DNA from: Gammaproteobacteria bacterium
GTDB taxonomy: Bacteria > Pseudomonadota > Gammaproteobacteria > SZUA-229
Reading direction: 5' to 3'
DNA length: 61,544 nucleotides
Assembly: GCA_030595325.1 (NCBI GenBank)
Contig: JAUVDN010000003.1
Coordinates: 1 to 61,544 of the forward strand
Part shown: positions 31,988-43,764 of the stretch, piece after piece
Position numbering within the stretch: position 1 is the first letter of the stretch
Layout: each line of letters begins with the position of its first letter
Made by a program: the position numbers and the translations under genes
Notes under the pieces: model-generated
The model's database searches: none
Seen by the model: only the letters and a program-made list of their open reading frames with translations
Told to the model about the DNA's origin: nothing

Positions 31988-32070
31988 TAGACCGAAAGTA
32001 AAGAAGTATTTGCTAAAATAATTATAAGTTATTTATAGCAAATACTGCCATACGATTTCTAACGCAACAA

Positions 32071-34509
32071 CTAGTGTCGCATTGTTGTTTCTGATTTTTT
32101 ATTTTTAGCAGAACTTGAAGATTTTCCACCACCTTTTACATCATCTTTTATTGGCTCTGGCATTTCAGTCAAGGCGAGTTCCAGCACTTCCTCAATCCAA
32201 CGTACTGGTTTCACGTCCAGTTTACTTAAAATATTTTTCGGAATCTCTACCAAATCTTTCTCATTTTCATGAGGAATTAATACGGTCTTGATTCCTGCTC
32301 GATGAGCGGCCAATAACTTTTCTTTAAGACCACCAATTGGCAACACTTCACCACGCAAGGTAATTTCACCAGTCATGGCAACATTGGCATTAACGGGCTT
32401 CTTAGTAATAGATGAAGCAAGCGCTGTACACATACCAACACCAGCACTCGGCCCATCTTTTGGCGTTGCACCCTCAGGCACGTGCACATGGATATCAATC
32501 TTGTCCTGAAAATCAGGCTCCAGGCCTAAGGTAGCCGCACGACTGCGAATAACCGTCATTGCTGCCTGAATAGATTCCTGCATCACGTCACCTAGCTGCC
32601 CGGTGTAGGACAGTTTGCCCTTACCACGCATTACCGCTGATTCGATAGTCAGTAACTCACCACCAACTTCCGTCCATGCCAGACCATTAACCTGACCGAT
32701 CTGATCATTGTCTTCAACGACACCATATCGGAAACGTTTCACGCCCAGATATTTCTCCAGCGTTTTTGGCATAACTTTAGTACTAATGTCAGTTTTCTTT
32801 TTACTAAGAACTACCTCTTTAACAACTTTTCGGCAGATTTTAGCTATCTCTCGCTCGATGCTACGTACACCCGCTTCACGTGTGTAATATCTAACAACAT
32901 CTCGCAGAGCCGCATCAGTTACTTGAAGTTCATCTTCTTTTAAACCGTTATTTTTCAGCTGTTTTGGTAACAAATAGTTCTTTGCAATCTCTACTTTTTC
33001 ATCTTCGGTATAACCCGGCAGACGAATTACTTCCATACGATCCAATAACGGACCGGGAATATTCATACTGTTAGCCGTCGCAACAAACATAACGTCTGAC
33101 AAATCAAAATCTACTTCCAGATAGTGATCGGCAAAGGTATGATTTTGCTCAGGGTCTAATACTTCAAGCAATGCTGATGCCGGATCACCGCGAAAATCAG
33201 CGGCCATCTTATCAATTTCGTCTAGCAGGAACAGCGGGTTACGCGTGCCTACCTTACTTAAATTCTGTATGATTTTACCCGGCAGTGAACCGATGTAAGT
33301 ACGACGATGACCGCGGATCTCTGATTCATCACGTACCCCACCCAGCGCCATACGCGTGTATTTACGATTGGTCGCTCTGGCAATAGAACGCCCTAAGGAC
33401 GTCTTACCAACACCTGGAGGACCGACCAGACATAAGATGGGGCCTTTTAACTTCTTCACCCGCTGCTGTACCGCAAGGTATTCCAGAATACGTTCTTTAA
33501 CCTTATCCAGACCATAATGATCTTCGTTCAGTACCTTTTCAGCACCCGCTAAATCATTGCGAATCTTAGATTTTTTCTTCCACGGGCAGTCAACCAACCA
33601 GTCGATGTAGTTACGGACCACTGTCGCTTCTGCTGACATTGGAGACATCATTTTTAACTTACTCAGCTCTCCATCCGCTTTTTTTCTGGCTTCTTTACTC
33701 ATGCCAGATTTTTCAATCTTTTGCTCCAGCTCTTCTACTTCATTAGGCGTATCTTCCATATCACCCAATTCTTTCTGAATAGCTTTCATCTGCTCATTCA
33801 GATAATACTCACGCTGGCTTTTTTCCATCTGTTGTTTCACACGACCGCGGATACGCTTTTCAATCTGCAGCATATCGATTTCGCCATCGATCAACTTCAT
33901 TATGTACTCAAGACGATCCTGCACATCTGAAATTTCCAGAATTTTTTGTTTTTCATCCAGTTTCAATGACATGTGCGCTGCGATCGTATCAGAAAGACGT
34001 GAAGGCTCATCGATACCGGCTAGTGAAGTTAATACTTCAGCAGGTACTTTTTTATTTAGTTTTACGTATTGATCAAAAACACTCAGAATTGAGCGAGAGA
34101 GCACTTCCAGCTCCTGATCATCTTTAGCCACATCATCAGACAACAAGTGATAGCCGGCAACATAAAATTCACCGCTCTCTCGCATGTTTTCAATATGCGC
34201 ACGTTGCGAGCCTTCGACCAACACTTTTATGGTGCCATCAGGGAGTTTTAATAACTGTAGAATTGTCGCAAGTGTTCCAATTTCATGAACATCATCGATT
34301 GCAGGATCATCGATATCTGCGCTCTTTTGTGCAACCAGCAAGATCTGCTTATTAGCCTGCATTGCAGAATCTAGTGCTTGAATGGATTTTTCACGACCAA
34401 CAAATAGAGGAATGACCATGTGTGGGTATACCACTACATCGCGTAAGGGTAAAACGGGTACTTCTGAAGACTGCGGTAAATTCGCTTCCTGGTCTTTTGT
34501 GCTAGCCAT
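32071..34509 (-). CDS. lon: ATP-dependent protease Lon
   Basis: [44 protein letters not shown] catalytic region. Confidence 0.99.
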   Translation of the reverse strand: MASTKDQEANLPQSSEVPVLPLRDVVVYPHMVIPLFVGREKSIQALDSAMQANKQILLVAQKSADIDDPAIDDVHEIGTLATILQLLKLPDGTIKVLVEGSQRAHIENMRESGEFYVAGYHLLSDDVAKDDQELEVLSRSILSVFDQYVKLNKKVPAEVLTSLAGIDEPSRLSDTIAAHMSLKLDEKQKILEISDVQDRLEYIMKLIDGEIDMLQIEKRIRGRVKQQMEKSQREYYLNEQMKAIQKELGDMEDTPNEVEELEQKIEKSGMSKEARKKADGELSKLKMMSPMSAEATVVRNYIDWLVDCPWKKKSKIRNDLAGAEKVLNEDHYGLDKVKERILEYLAVQQRVKKLKGPILCLVGPPGVGKTSLGRSIARATNRKYTRMALGGVRDESEIRGHRRTYIGSLPGKIIQNLSKVGTRNPLFLLDEIDKMAADFRGDPASALLEVLDPEQNHTFADHYLEVDFDLSDVMFVATANSMNIPGPLLDRMEVIRLPGYTEDEKVEIAKNYLLPKQLKNNGLKEDELQVTDAALRDVVRYYTREAGVRSIEREIAKICRKVVKEVVLSKKKTDISTKVMPKTLEKYLGVKRFRYGVVEDNDQIGQVNGLAWTEVGGELLTIESAVMRGKGKLSYTGQLGDVMQESIQAAMTVIRSRAATLGLEPDFQDKIDIHVHVPEGATPKDGPSAGVGMCTALASSITKKPVNANVAMTGEITLRGEVLPIGGLKEKLLAAHRAGIKTVLIPHENEKDLVEIPKNILSKLDVKPVRWIEEVLELALTEMPEPIKDDVKGGGKSSSSAKNKKSETTMRH

Positions 34510-34795
34510 GGCTACCTCTAATTATTTGTAATTATTATTAAGTGTAGACAAGCAAGGTGCTTTTCAAGTGCCTTGCCGGTAAAAAAATATAAAAAACTTA
34601 CTTTTGTTTTTAATTACTATTCCTGTCACCGATTTAGATCACTGATTTAAACCAGCAGTTCCACCGTCAATCTAAGCCACGATTCCAGAAAATAGCCCAA
34701 GCCACTATTAATTTGTTACATATTACTAACTAAGGTACCTCTGATTAATACTATTTACTATCAATATTGGTTAACCATATTGATTAACTATCCGG

Positions 34796-36076
34796 TTAAC
34801 TGCTCTGACCAACTTTTTTGGGTTCACCGCCTTCATAAACCAGATACGGCTGATTGCTGCCTTCGACAACACTTTCATCGATAACAACTTTTGATACGCC
34901 TTCTAATGAAGGTAGCTCATACATGGTGTCTAACAGGATAGTTTCCAGTATTGTCCGCAACCCACGTGCGCCGGTCTTGCGTTCCATGGCTTTCTTAGCA
35001 ATAGCGTGCAGTGCTTCTTCACGTAACTCCAGTTCACTGCCTTCCATCTCAATCATTTTGCCGTATTGCTTGCTCAACGCATTCTTAGGCTCAGTTAAGA
35101 TAGTCACTAATGCATCTTCATCCAGCTCTTCCAGAGTCGCGACGACAGGAAGTCGACCAACAAATTCCGGGATCAAACCGTATGAAATTAAATCATCCGC
35201 TTCTAGCTCATTAATAACTTCATGCGCTTTACGCTCTTCATCTTTTGTTCTGACTTCAGCACCAAAACCAATGCCACTTTTTTCAGAACGGTTTCTGATA
35301 ACTTTATCCAGACCGGAAAACGCACCACCACATATAAACAATATGTTTGATGTATCTACCTGTAAAAATTCTTGCTGCGGGTGCTTACGGCCCCCCTGTG
35401 GAGGAACAGATGCTACGGTACCTTCAATCAGTTTCAACAATGCCTGCTGTACGCCTTCACCGGATACATCACGTGTGATGGATGGATTATCAGATTTACG
35501 GGATATTTTGTCGATCTCATCGATGTAAACGATACCTGTCTGTGCTTTATCAACATCATAATCACATTTCTGCAATAGCTTCTGGATGATATTTTCAACA
35601 TCTTCACCGACATAACCCGCTTCAGTCAGCGTCGTTGCATCAGCAATGGTAAATGGCACGTCTAGCAGTCTTGCTAAAGTCTCAGCAAGCAGCGTTTTAC
35701 CGGAACCAGTCGGACCGATCATCAAGATATTACTCTTGGACAATTCGATATCGTCTTTTTTATGTTTTACTTCAAGGCGCTTGTAATGGTTATAAACCGC
35801 AACGGCAAGAATTTTTTTAGCGCGTGACTGACCGATAACGTAATCATCAAGAATCGCTTTAATCTCATGTGGCGTTGGCAGTTTTCTTATAGCCGTACTG
35901 GTTTCATCCTCTAGCTCTTCAAGAATAATGTCATTACACAGCTCAACACACTCGTCACAGACATAGACAGATGGACCAGCAATCAGCTTTTTAACTTCAT
36001 GCTGGCTTTTACCGCAGAAGGAACAATAAAGAAGTTTCTCTGAATCATTACCGGTGGAATTTTTATCGTCGCTCAT
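34796..36076 (-). CDS. clpX: ATP-dependent Clp protease ATP-binding subunit ClpX
   Basis: [18 protein letters not shown] zinc finger; [22 protein letters not shown]. Confidence 0.99.
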   Translation of the reverse strand: MSDDKNSTGNDSEKLLYCSFCGKSQHEVKKLIAGPSVYVCDECVELCNDIILEELEDETSTAIRKLPTPHEIKAILDDYVIGQSRAKKILAVAVYNHYKRLEVKHKKDDIELSKSNILMIGPTGSGKTLLAETLARLLDVPFTIADATTLTEAGYVGEDVENIIQKLLQKCDYDVDKAQTGIVYIDEIDKISRKSDNPSITRDVSGEGVQQALLKLIEGTVASVPPQGGRKHPQQEFLQVDTSNILFICGGAFSGLDKVIRNRSEKSGIGFGAEVRTKDEERKAHEVINELEADDLISYGLIPEFVGRLPVVATLEELDEDALVTILTEPKNALSKQYGKMIEMEGSELELREEALHAIAKKAMERKTGARGLRTILETILLDTMYELPSLEGVSKVVIDESVVEGSNQPYLVYEGGEPKKVGQSS

Positions 36077-36354
36077 AACTCTCTCTCAACACATCAGTGG
36101 CGATTGCTTATAGTCTTACCTTGCCAATTCGTGAGCCATCTTTCAAGTAAATCTTGCATCAAAGCACAAGTTTTTTACTGCACATGACCACATTTACACT
36201 AAACAATAGCGTATAGACAAAATTCATGCAGGTTTTACACAAAAGGTTTTTGCAAAAAAGATAAATAAATCCCTTTTTTGGGCTGTTTTTAACTAAAAAT
36301 AGTCAAAAAAGGCTCAAATTGATCAAAAAAGGACAATTAACGGGGAAGCTTCAA

Positions 36355-36981
36355 CTATTTACGGTTATCCAGAACTTCATCAATAAGACCATATTTAACG
36401 GCCTCATCAGCGCCCATGAAGTTATCACGCTCGGTATCATTATCGATTGTATCAATATCCTGGCCAGTATGATTCGCCAGCAATTTGTTTAACTGCTCAC
36501 GAATCTTTAGTATTTCTTTGGCATGAATTTCGATGTCACTCGCCTGCCCCTGAAAACCACCTAAAGGCTGATGGATCATGACGCGAGAATGAGGTAATGA
36601 AAAACGCTTTCCTTTAGCACCAGCGGCGAGTAGAACAGCGCCCATGCTGGCTGCCTGGCCAATGCACAACGTACTAATATCAGGCTTTAAAAACTGCATC
36701 GTGTCGTAGATTGCCAAACCTGCTGTAACAGAACCACCTGGAGAGTTGATATAGATTGAAATATCTTTATCCGGATTTTCTGATTCCAAAAATAACAGCT
36801 GGGCAACAATAAGATTAGCCATGTGGTCTTCAATCGGACCAACAATAAAGATAACCCTTTCTTTAAGTAAACGAGAGTAAATATCATAAGAACGCTCTCC
36901 ACGAGGAGTTTGCTCTACGACCATCGGTACAAGATTTAATGATTGTGTATCTAATGCACTATTTGAATTATTATTTATCAT
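36355..36981 (-). CDS. clpP: ATP-dependent Clp protease proteolytic subunit ClpP
   Basis: [44 protein letters not shown]. Confidence 0.99.
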   Translation of the reverse strand: MINNNSNSALDTQSLNLVPMVVEQTPRGERSYDIYSRLLKERVIFIVGPIEDHMANLIVAQLLFLESENPDKDISIYINSPGGSVTAGLAIYDTMQFLKPDISTLCIGQAASMGAVLLAAGAKGKRFSLPHSRVMIHQPLGGFQGQASDIEIHAKEILKIREQLNKLLANHTGQDIDTIDNDTERDNFMGADEAVKYGLIDEVLDNRK

Positions 36982-37052
36982 TATTTACGCCGTTATTGTA
37001 TGTGATTAATTTTTATAATTAATTATTAAACAACCTGAAATTTAAGCCCTGA

Positions 37053-38345
37053 TTATTTAGTGGCTGCTTCTGGGTTCATTACATCATCAAAGGTACTGCT
37101 CTTAGCAGTTACAGTAGCTTGGTCTGTAATCCAGTCTACAACCTTGTCTTCCATTACCAGCGTTTGAATGCCGCCTAATAATTCCTGATTACCCATGTAA
37201 TAATTAATAAACTCATCAGGGTCATCATAGTCCTTAGCCATTTCCTCAACACGTACCTTAACCATATCAGCATCGATAGTTAGTGATGCAGTTTTAGCAA
37301 CTTCAGCCAGTATCATACCTAGTTGAACACGGCGCTTAGCATCATCGATAAAGGAATCAACACTAAGGTTACTGCCAGGTGTTTGTATCTCTGTCTGTTT
37401 TTTAAGTGCTTCAGCTTCTTGCTGAACTGTTGCAGAAGGAACTTCAATCGAGTTTGCAGCAATCAGGGAATCCATCACACTTTCTTTTAATAAAGTGCGT
37501 ATGCGCCGCGTGAGTTCACGTTCCATATTTGATCGAATATCAGTTTTTAGCTGCTCGACATCACCACTCTCAACGCCAAATGCTTTGGCAAATTCTTCAT
37601 CTATTTCAGGTAACTTAGGCTCTTCGACTTTTTTAACGGTTACCGCGAACTCAGCTTCTTTACCCGCAAGGTCTTTGGCCGCATAGTCTTCAGGGAAAGG
37701 TACTTTAAAAGTGGTTTCTTCAGAGGCCTTCATACCCGTTAATTTCTCCTCAAAGCCAGGAATCATCTGACCGGCACCCAGAACCATCGGCATATCATTA
37801 GCACTGCCGCCATCAAATTTTTCACCATCAATACTACCAACAAAATCGATGCTGATTCGATCATCCGTAGCTGATGCACGGTCAACTTCAGCCCAATCCA
37901 TCTTTTGTTTGCGCAATACATCGATCATGTTGTCGACATCTGTATCTTCGACACTGGCTTCAGCTTTTTCAACAGTAAGATCTGTCGCAGGAGCAAGAGC
38001 AACTTCTGGATAGACTTCAAAGGTAGCGGTATATTCCATTACCTGACCTAGTATCAGGTCTTGTGCTTTAATTACAGGGTCACCAGCAGGACTTAGATTT
38101 TCCTGTGACAACGCTTCACGAAAAGTTGACTGCATCAGTTCACCAGCAACTTCCTGCAGGATTGTTCCAGAATACTTTTGCTTGATAACTTTCAGCGGGA
38201 CTTTACCAGGACGAAAACCATCTATTTTAATGGTGCCTTTTAATGAATTTAGTCGGTTGTTTACTTCTGACTCGACGGTTTCTGCAGGAACTTGAACGGT
38301 TAATTTACGCTCTAAACCTTCACCCGCTTCTACTGAAACTTGCAT
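37053..38345 (-). CDS. tig: Trigger factor
   Basis: MQVSVEAGEGLERKLTVQVPAETVESEVNNRLNSL; GFRPGKVPLKVIKQKYS. Confidence 0.98.
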   Translation of the reverse strand: MQVSVEAGEGLERKLTVQVPAETVESEVNNRLNSLKGTIKIDGFRPGKVPLKVIKQKYSGTILQEVAGELMQSTFREALSQENLSPAGDPVIKAQDLILGQVMEYTATFEVYPEVALAPATDLTVEKAEASVEDTDVDNMIDVLRKQKMDWAEVDRASATDDRISIDFVGSIDGEKFDGGSANDMPMVLGAGQMIPGFEEKLTGMKASEETTFKVPFPEDYAAKDLAGKEAEFAVTVKKVEEPKLPEIDEEFAKAFGVESGDVEQLKTDIRSNMERELTRRIRTLLKESVMDSLIAANSIEVPSATVQQEAEALKKQTEIQTPGSNLSVDSFIDDAKRRVQLGMILAEVAKTASLTIDADMVKVRVEEMAKDYDDPDEFINYYMGNQELLGGIQTLVMEDKVVDWITDQATVTAKSSTFDDVMNPEAATK

Positions 38346-38412
38346 AACTACCTCGGTATATTTTTTGATACTAAAATGAGCCACCTGAAAGACAGGTAGC
38401 TCAAAGAATAAT

Positions 38413-38496
<84 letters not shown>

Positions 38497-38702
38497 AATA
38501 AGTTACTAATAATAACAAATAACTGCAGATTTCGCCTGCATATCAATGCCATCACCAGATTTGTGACACAAACTATGGTGGGTATTCAGGATGGTTCATC
38601 CTGGAACAAAAAATAAAAAATCTTTTGCTCTACCAACTAATTAGCGAACAAGCTCGAAGCCGAACGCTATACATCTTGAGGACTCTGCCCTCACATCTTG
38701 TA

Positions 38703-38779
38703 TGGGGTGGACGATGGGGCTCGAACCCACGACGACCGGAATCACAATCCGGGACTCTACCAACTGAGCTACGCCCACC
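38703..38779 (-). tRNA. tRNA-His (GTG), with G-1
   Basis: Revcomp ggtgggcgtagctcagttggtagagtcccggattgtgattccggtcgtcgtgggttcgagccccatcgtccacccca. Confidence 0.96.
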
Positions 38780-38900
38780 ATAATTCTCTTTGTCTGACAG
38801 GATTATTCCGGGCTTCATGCCCTCCACCCTTCGGGCCATCATCGATGTAGCTGATGATGTTCAAAATTGCTCCCGGCACCATAAATCAATCATCTATGGG

Positions 38901-38943
38901 TCGAACCTGCTACCCTCGGCTTGAAAGGCCGATGCTCTATTCG
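38901..38943 (-). pseudogene. Truncated tRNA-Arg-like remnant
   Basis: tcgaacctgctaccctcggcttgaaaggccgatgctctattcg matches tRNA-Arg at about 40/43 positions but lacks the acceptor stem. Confidence 0.75.
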
Positions 38944-38990
38944 TCTTGCCTTATATAGAGCTATCTATAGCTTCCATACAACTAACTAAA

Positions 38991-39067
38991 TGGTACGCCT
39001 GGCAGGATTCGAACCTGCTACCCTCGGCTTAGAAGGCCGATGCTCTATCCGAGTGAGCTACAGGCGC
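38991..39067 (-). tRNA. tRNA-Arg (TCT)
   Basis: Revcomp gcgcctgtagctcactcggatagagcatcggccttctaagccgagggtagcaggttcgaatcctgccaggcgtacca. Confidence 0.96.
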
Positions 39068-39290
39068 AGATTTCATACAGACCACCTTTTCCGTGGCAAT
39101 CTATTTAAGTTTTGTCGGGTAGAGATTACAAAATACCTCCTGTATTTTGCCCTTCGGGCCATGCTTTGCATGTTCAAAATCGTTCCTGACGATTTTGTCG
39201 AACTCTATCGTTCAAGCCTCTCTCCCTGACTAGCATTAACTTGTAACGCTATATATTGATCACATTTCCATCGTAACCAACTGTATTTAT

Positions 39291-39367
39291 TGGTCGGGGT
39301 AGAGAGATTCGAACTCCCGACATCCTGCTCCCAAAGCAGGCGCGCTACCAGACTGCGCTATACCCCG
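39291..39367 (-). tRNA. tRNA-Pro (TGG)
   Basis: Revcomp cggggtatagcgcagtctggtagcgcgcctgctttgggagcaggatgtcgggagttcgaatctctctaccccgacca. Confidence 0.96.
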
Positions 39368-39504
39368 ACACCCTTGAATCTCACGAATCAAGAGGCGGGG
39401 AATAATACGCGTTGCTAAAGCGATGGTCAAACACTATTTACACCTTGTGGTATCTATATTTGACGTGCGAAAATCACAGCCTTTCTTAATTACAAATAAT
39501 TAAT

Positions 39505-40362
39505 ATGCCAGCACAAATCATAGATGGTAAAGCTATTGCCGCAGATGTTCGAAATCAGGTCCGTCTCAACATCGAGAAACGCGTCGAAAAAGGTCTTCGC
39601 GCACCAGGGCTAGCCGTCATTCTGGTTGGCTTGAATCCGGCTTCACAGGTATATGTCAGAAAGAAACGTGAAGCTTGTGACGAGGCTGGCCTGCTTTCCA
39701 AATCTTATGATCTGGACGAAAGCACCGACCAGCAAACATTATTAGACTTAATCGATAAGTTAAATAACGATGCCAGCATCGATGGCATTCTGGTCCAGCT
39801 ACCCTTACCCGAGCATATTGACGACACTCTGGTATTGGAAGCAATTCACCCTGATAAGGATGTTGATGGTTTTCACCCATACAACATAGGTCGTCTTGCG
39901 CAACGCATGCCCACATTGCGCCCGTGCACACCGCACGGCGTAATTCACATGTTAGAAAGCATCGGTGAGACATTCAAAGGGCGTCACGCTGTCGTCGTTG
40001 GTGCTTCAAATATTGTTGGCCGACCAATGAATTTGGAATTGCTGCTATCTGGTGCTACCGTGACGGTAACGCACCGCTTTACCAATGATCTGGCAACACA
40101 TGTGGCTAATGCAGATATCTTAATCGTGGCCGTAGGCAAACCCGGCATCGTTAAAGGTGAATGGGTAAAACCTGGCGCTACTGTTATCGACGTAGGCATC
40201 AATCGGCTGCCGAGTGGCAAATTGACCGGCGATGTAGACTTTGAGGCTGCGGCTAAACGAGCAGCCTGGATATCTCCCGTACCCGGCGGCGTAGGACCGA
40301 TGACTGTTGCAATGTTACTGCGCAATACCTTACAGGCCGCTGAGAAACACGACAGCCAATAA
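39505..40362 (+). CDS. folD: Methylenetetrahydrofolate dehydrogenase/cyclohydrolase FolD
   Basis: [64 protein letters not shown]. Confidence 0.99.
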   Translation: MPAQIIDGKAIAADVRNQVRLNIEKRVEKGLRAPGLAVILVGLNPASQVYVRKKREACDEAGLLSKSYDLDESTDQQTLLDLIDKLNNDASIDGILVQLPLPEHIDDTLVLEAIHPDKDVDGFHPYNIGRLAQRMPTLRPCTPHGVIHMLESIGETFKGRHAVVVGASNIVGRPMNLELLLSGATVTVTHRFTNDLATHVANADILIVAVGKPGIVKGEWVKPGATVIDVGINRLPSGKLTGDVDFEAAAKRAAWISPVPGGVGPMTVAMLLRNTLQAAEKHDSQ

Positions 40363-40398
40363 ATCCCAAGTAAGCTCCAATAAGTCTAGGGGGCTATG

Positions 40399-40806
40399 TT
40401 AAAAGCGCACTAACCCCTTCAGCACCATATCTGTATAACTCACGATACCGATTATATTCCGGTGCTCTATAACCGGTGCGCGCGACAAACTAAATGTTTC
40501 AAAATATCGAGCGCAATAACGAATATCCATGTCCGGATCAACCGGTAACAATGGCTTTGCCATAATCTCATAAACATTAATGCGATCTGGCGACCTGTCC
40601 TTTGCCAGAACAAGCTTTGCTATATCTGAAATCAGTACCATACCGTATTCGTCGTCGTCATTTCTTTTATCAACGATTAACGATTTGGTTTCAACATATT
40701 TCATGGTACGCAACGCTTCCATAACGGTCACTCGACCATCAATCATATCGAATTCTTTTTTCATCACGTCACGTACACGAATAATTTTTCTATCTGAATC
40801 CATCAT
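40399..40806 (-). CDS. CBS-domain protein
   Basis: RVRDVMKKEFDMIDGRVTVMEALRTM ... APVIEHRNIIGIVSYTDMVLKGL. Confidence 0.88.
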   Translation of the reverse strand: MMDSDRKIIRVRDVMKKEFDMIDGRVTVMEALRTMKYVETKSLIVDKRNDDDEYGMVLISDIAKLVLAKDRSPDRINVYEIMAKPLLPVDPDMDIRYCARYFETFSLSRAPVIEHRNIIGIVSYTDMVLKGLVRF

Positions 40807-41153
40807 AATTCACCTTCCACCACATCAACTAATTGTTCTATCTGGTGAGCAACGCCCACCGCATCTTCGACATCTATCTGAATAGCAATACCCGTGCCCG
40901 GTCGTTCTTCGAACTCACCTATCTCACCGATTTTCTCTAGTATATGCCGACTCAAGTGCTCTTCAACTAAAAACAAAACAACATCACGCTGCGTTTCTAG
41001 TGAAAGCCCAAAAAACGTTTTCTTTTGTGCAAGACCTTCACCGCGAGCATTGTTAATAACCGTCGCACCTGTCGCTCCCGCTTCTCTTGCCGCATCCATC
41101 ACTGCATCGGTTTTTGAATCTTCAACAAAAGATATTATCAATTTAAAATGCAT
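40803..41153 (-). CDS. PII-like signalling protein
   Basis: KLIISFVEDSKTDAVMDAAREAGATGATVINNARGEGL; short, follows DUF1538 genes; ATGA-type overlap with CBS gene. Confidence 0.78.
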   Translation of the reverse strand: MHFKLIISFVEDSKTDAVMDAAREAGATGATVINNARGEGLAQKKTFFGLSLETQRDVVLFLVEEHLSRHILEKIGEIGEFEERPGTGIAIQIDVEDAVGVAHQIEQLVDVVEGEL

Positions 41154-41242
41154 AACATCACCCTCCTAATAATTATTTCATACTGTACCATCATTCGAAA
41201 TAGTCTCACTCAACCTGTTGCATTCACTACGTATAAAACGTT

Positions 41243-42067
41243 TTATGATTCTCTACTTGATTTATTTTTTAAATAAAAGTCATCTAGTTTGGCTCGTTTC
41301 TTTAAGGCACGCGCATCTTTAAATTCAGACAATTGCGCATAAGCCATCACGGATATAATTGGGCACAAACTGGCAAAAGCAATCAAACCAAAACCGTCAA
41401 TCAGTGGACTGCGTCCGGGTACCGTCTCGGCCAAACCCAGCCCAAGAGCTGCCACTAACGGTACAGTCACTGTTGAAGTTGTCACACCGCCCGAATCATA
41501 AGCTAACGGTATAATTAATTTTGGTGAAAAAAATGTTTGAATAACAACGATGACATAACCTGTAATAATAAAATAATGCATCGGTATGCCAGTAACAATT
41601 CGATATGAACCCAATGCCAGGCCAAATGCCACACCGATAGCAACAGCAATTCGCAAACCCCATACCCCTATTGCACCACCGGAGACTTCATTTGCTTTCA
41701 TCGCAACAGCTATTAATGCTGGTTCAGCAATCGTTGTGCCCGCACCAATAGAAAAAGCAAATATATAAACCCAGTAATAATCCTGCCATTGCAGCGCCCC
41801 TACCGTAATACGGACGGTCTGCAAAAACTCAGGATTTGTCAACTGCTCAGCCATGCTACGACCGATTGGAAATAATGCCTGTTCAAGGCCAAGCAGAAAG
41901 AAAGTAATTCCAATCAAAACGTACAGCATGCCTATTAAAACTTTTTTTAAGTTCTTAACCCGCTTTCTGATAACCAGAAATTGAAAACCAAAAATAATTA
42001 CCGCAATTGGCAAAATATCAAAGAAGGTAGCAACTAATAGTGCCGGTAATTCCTGTAGAAACTGCAT
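41243..42067 (-). CDS. DUF1538 membrane protein (second half-protein)
   Basis: [57 protein letters not shown]. Confidence 0.85.
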   Translation of the reverse strand: MQFLQELPALLVATFFDILPIAVIIFGFQFLVIRKRVKNLKKVLIGMLYVLIGITFFLLGLEQALFPIGRSMAEQLTNPEFLQTVRITVGALQWQDYYWVYIFAFSIGAGTTIAEPALIAVAMKANEVSGGAIGVWGLRIAVAIGVAFGLALGSYRIVTGIPMHYFIITGYVIVVIQTFFSPKLIIPLAYDSGGVTTSTVTVPLVAALGLGLAETVPGRSPLIDGFGLIAFASLCPIISVMAYAQLSEFKDARALKKRAKLDDFYLKNKSSRES

Positions 42068-42801
42068 CAGAAAATCATCCCGTAAGCCAATACAAAAATG
42101 ATTGGAAACAGTGAAGCAAAAGCAATCAAACCAAAGCCATCGAGCATAGGATTACGCCCACTAATAGAAGACGCCAACCCAATACCTAAAGCTGTGACGA
42201 GTGGAACAGTAATTGTTGACGTCGTCACACCGCCTGAATCATAAGCGATACCGATAATTTCATCAGGGGCAAAACCCGTCAGGACGATCACCGTTACATA
42301 GCCAATCATTATTATGTATTGAATCGACCAGTCCAACAGAATACGTAACACACCCAAGGCAATTGCAAAACCAACGGATAGTGCAACCGTAAGTCTCAAG
42401 CCATCGGCGTAAGCCTCCATAGCTGATTCACTTAACTCAATCAGACCCGCTTTAGCGGCTACCTCAGATGCTTCTTCAGCTACCGCAATCAATGCCGGTT
42501 CCGCAATCGTCGTGCCAAAACCCAATGAAAACGCAAACAACAGCAACCAGAAGACACTGCCTTTACTGGCAAAAGCATGCGCCATCGATTCGCCGATGGG
42601 AAACAGCCCTTGCTCCAGACCCAGGATAAAGAAGGTAAGCCCCAGCACGACAAAACCAAGACCAACAAACGTTTGAAATAGATTTTCCGGGGCTTGCTGT
42701 AGAACAACAATTTGAAAGAAGGCAATAACAAAAACAATGGGCAGCAAGTCACGCAGACTGCCCCACAAAGAGTTTAAAAAAAGCTGTAGCGTATGTTTCA
42801 A
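42067..42801 (-). CDS. DUF1538 membrane protein (first half-protein)
   Basis: [57 protein letters not shown]. Confidence 0.85.
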   Translation of the reverse strand: MKHTLQLFLNSLWGSLRDLLPIVFVIAFFQIVVLQQAPENLFQTFVGLGFVVLGLTFFILGLEQGLFPIGESMAHAFASKGSVFWLLLFAFSLGFGTTIAEPALIAVAEEASEVAAKAGLIELSESAMEAYADGLRLTVALSVGFAIALGVLRILLDWSIQYIIMIGYVTVIVLTGFAPDEIIGIAYDSGGVTTSTITVPLVTALGIGLASSISGRNPMLDGFGLIAFASLFPIIFVLAYGMIF

Positions 42802-42819
42802 AAAACTTGTCTCGTTATA

Positions 42820-43680
42820 CTATCTGGCATTATTTAGGTCATTATTATTTAGGCTCGCGCTATTTAAGCTAGCCTCAATTAAGGCAAAAAAATCACTGCT
42901 ATTTTTATAAGCTTCGGAAATTAACTCAGCTGGGTTCACTTCCATATATTGGGCAACTGATAGCGCCACATGCGGAAGAAAGCAGGGTTCATTACGACCT
43001 TTCTTAACGGGTTTCTCCTGCAGATCTCGCGGCAGTAAATATGGCGCATCGGTTTCCAGCATAATTCTATCCATCGGAATGTGTTTTACCGCCTGCTGTA
43101 GAGATAAACCTCTTCGTTCATCACATATCCAGCCGGTTACACCCACATACATATCCAGCAGAATATAATCATTAACTTCTTCGATGCTACCAGTAAAACA
43201 ATGCGCCACAATTTTATTCAAATCATTACGGCAACTCTTTATTATTGAAATAAAGTCTTCATGCGCATCACGCTGATGTAGAAACAATGGCTTTTTACAT
43301 TCGATAGCGATTTCCAACTGAGCTTCAAAAGCTCTAATCTGTTCCTTACGAGTTGAGAAGTTACGATTAAAATCCAAACCGCACTCACCGACTGCAACGA
43401 CATTTTTTTGTTTAAGCATGTCACGCAGTTCGCTACCAAGGTCATTTGAGTAATCACTGGCATGGTGCGGATGCAGTCCGGCTGTTGCATAACAAATCGA
43501 CTCATATTTCTGCGTTAACAGCATCGCCTGCTCACTGTGATTGATATCCGTACCAGTAACGATTAACTTTTCAACACCAGCTTGTTGCGCGCGAGCAACC
43601 ACCTCTGGCAAATCTTTTTTAAAGGAACTACCGGTTAGATTGACACCGATATCAATATATTTTTCCATATCAGTTATCAT
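42820..43680 (-). CDS. tatD: TatD family metal-dependent hydrolase
   Basis: YIDIGVNLTGSSF; ATAGLHPHHA; GECGLDFNRNFS; LETDAPYLLPRDL. Confidence 0.95.
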   Translation of the reverse strand: MITDMEKYIDIGVNLTGSSFKKDLPEVVARAQQAGVEKLIVTGTDINHSEQAMLLTQKYESICYATAGLHPHHASDYSNDLGSELRDMLKQKNVVAVGECGLDFNRNFSTRKEQIRAFEAQLEIAIECKKPLFLHQRDAHEDFISIIKSCRNDLNKIVAHCFTGSIEEVNDYILLDMYVGVTGWICDERRGLSLQQAVKHIPMDRIMLETDAPYLLPRDLQEKPVKKGRNEPCFLPHVALSVAQYMEVNPAELISEAYKNSSDFFALIEASLNSASLNNNDLNNAR

Positions 43681-43764
43681 ATCAGCTATCTAAATTTATT
43701 TTACGGACAATTAACAATTTCCAGCCACTCAACAATTGCTGTTATCTGTTTTTCAAGCTCACGT

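Noticed and set aside
34854-35528. 224-aa Ser-rich plus-strand ORF
   Set aside because: Antisense to clpX; no independent features
32071-38345. tig-clpP-clpX-lon-hupB order
   Set aside because: Canonical gammaproteobacterial synteny; nothing unusual
38620-38650. Second tRNA fragment (tttgctctaccaactaattagcg) near tRNA-His
   Set aside because: Only ~20 nt resemble a tRNA D-arm; too short to support beyond suspicion
38630-38842. 70-aa ORF containing GGRSSVGRVPDCDSGRRGFEPHRPPH
   Set aside because: Translation of tRNA-His sequence; a common annotation artefact
38990-39229. 79-aa ORF MVRLAGFEPATLGLEGRCSIRVSYRR
   Set aside because: Translation across the antisense of tRNA-Arg; classic false ORF
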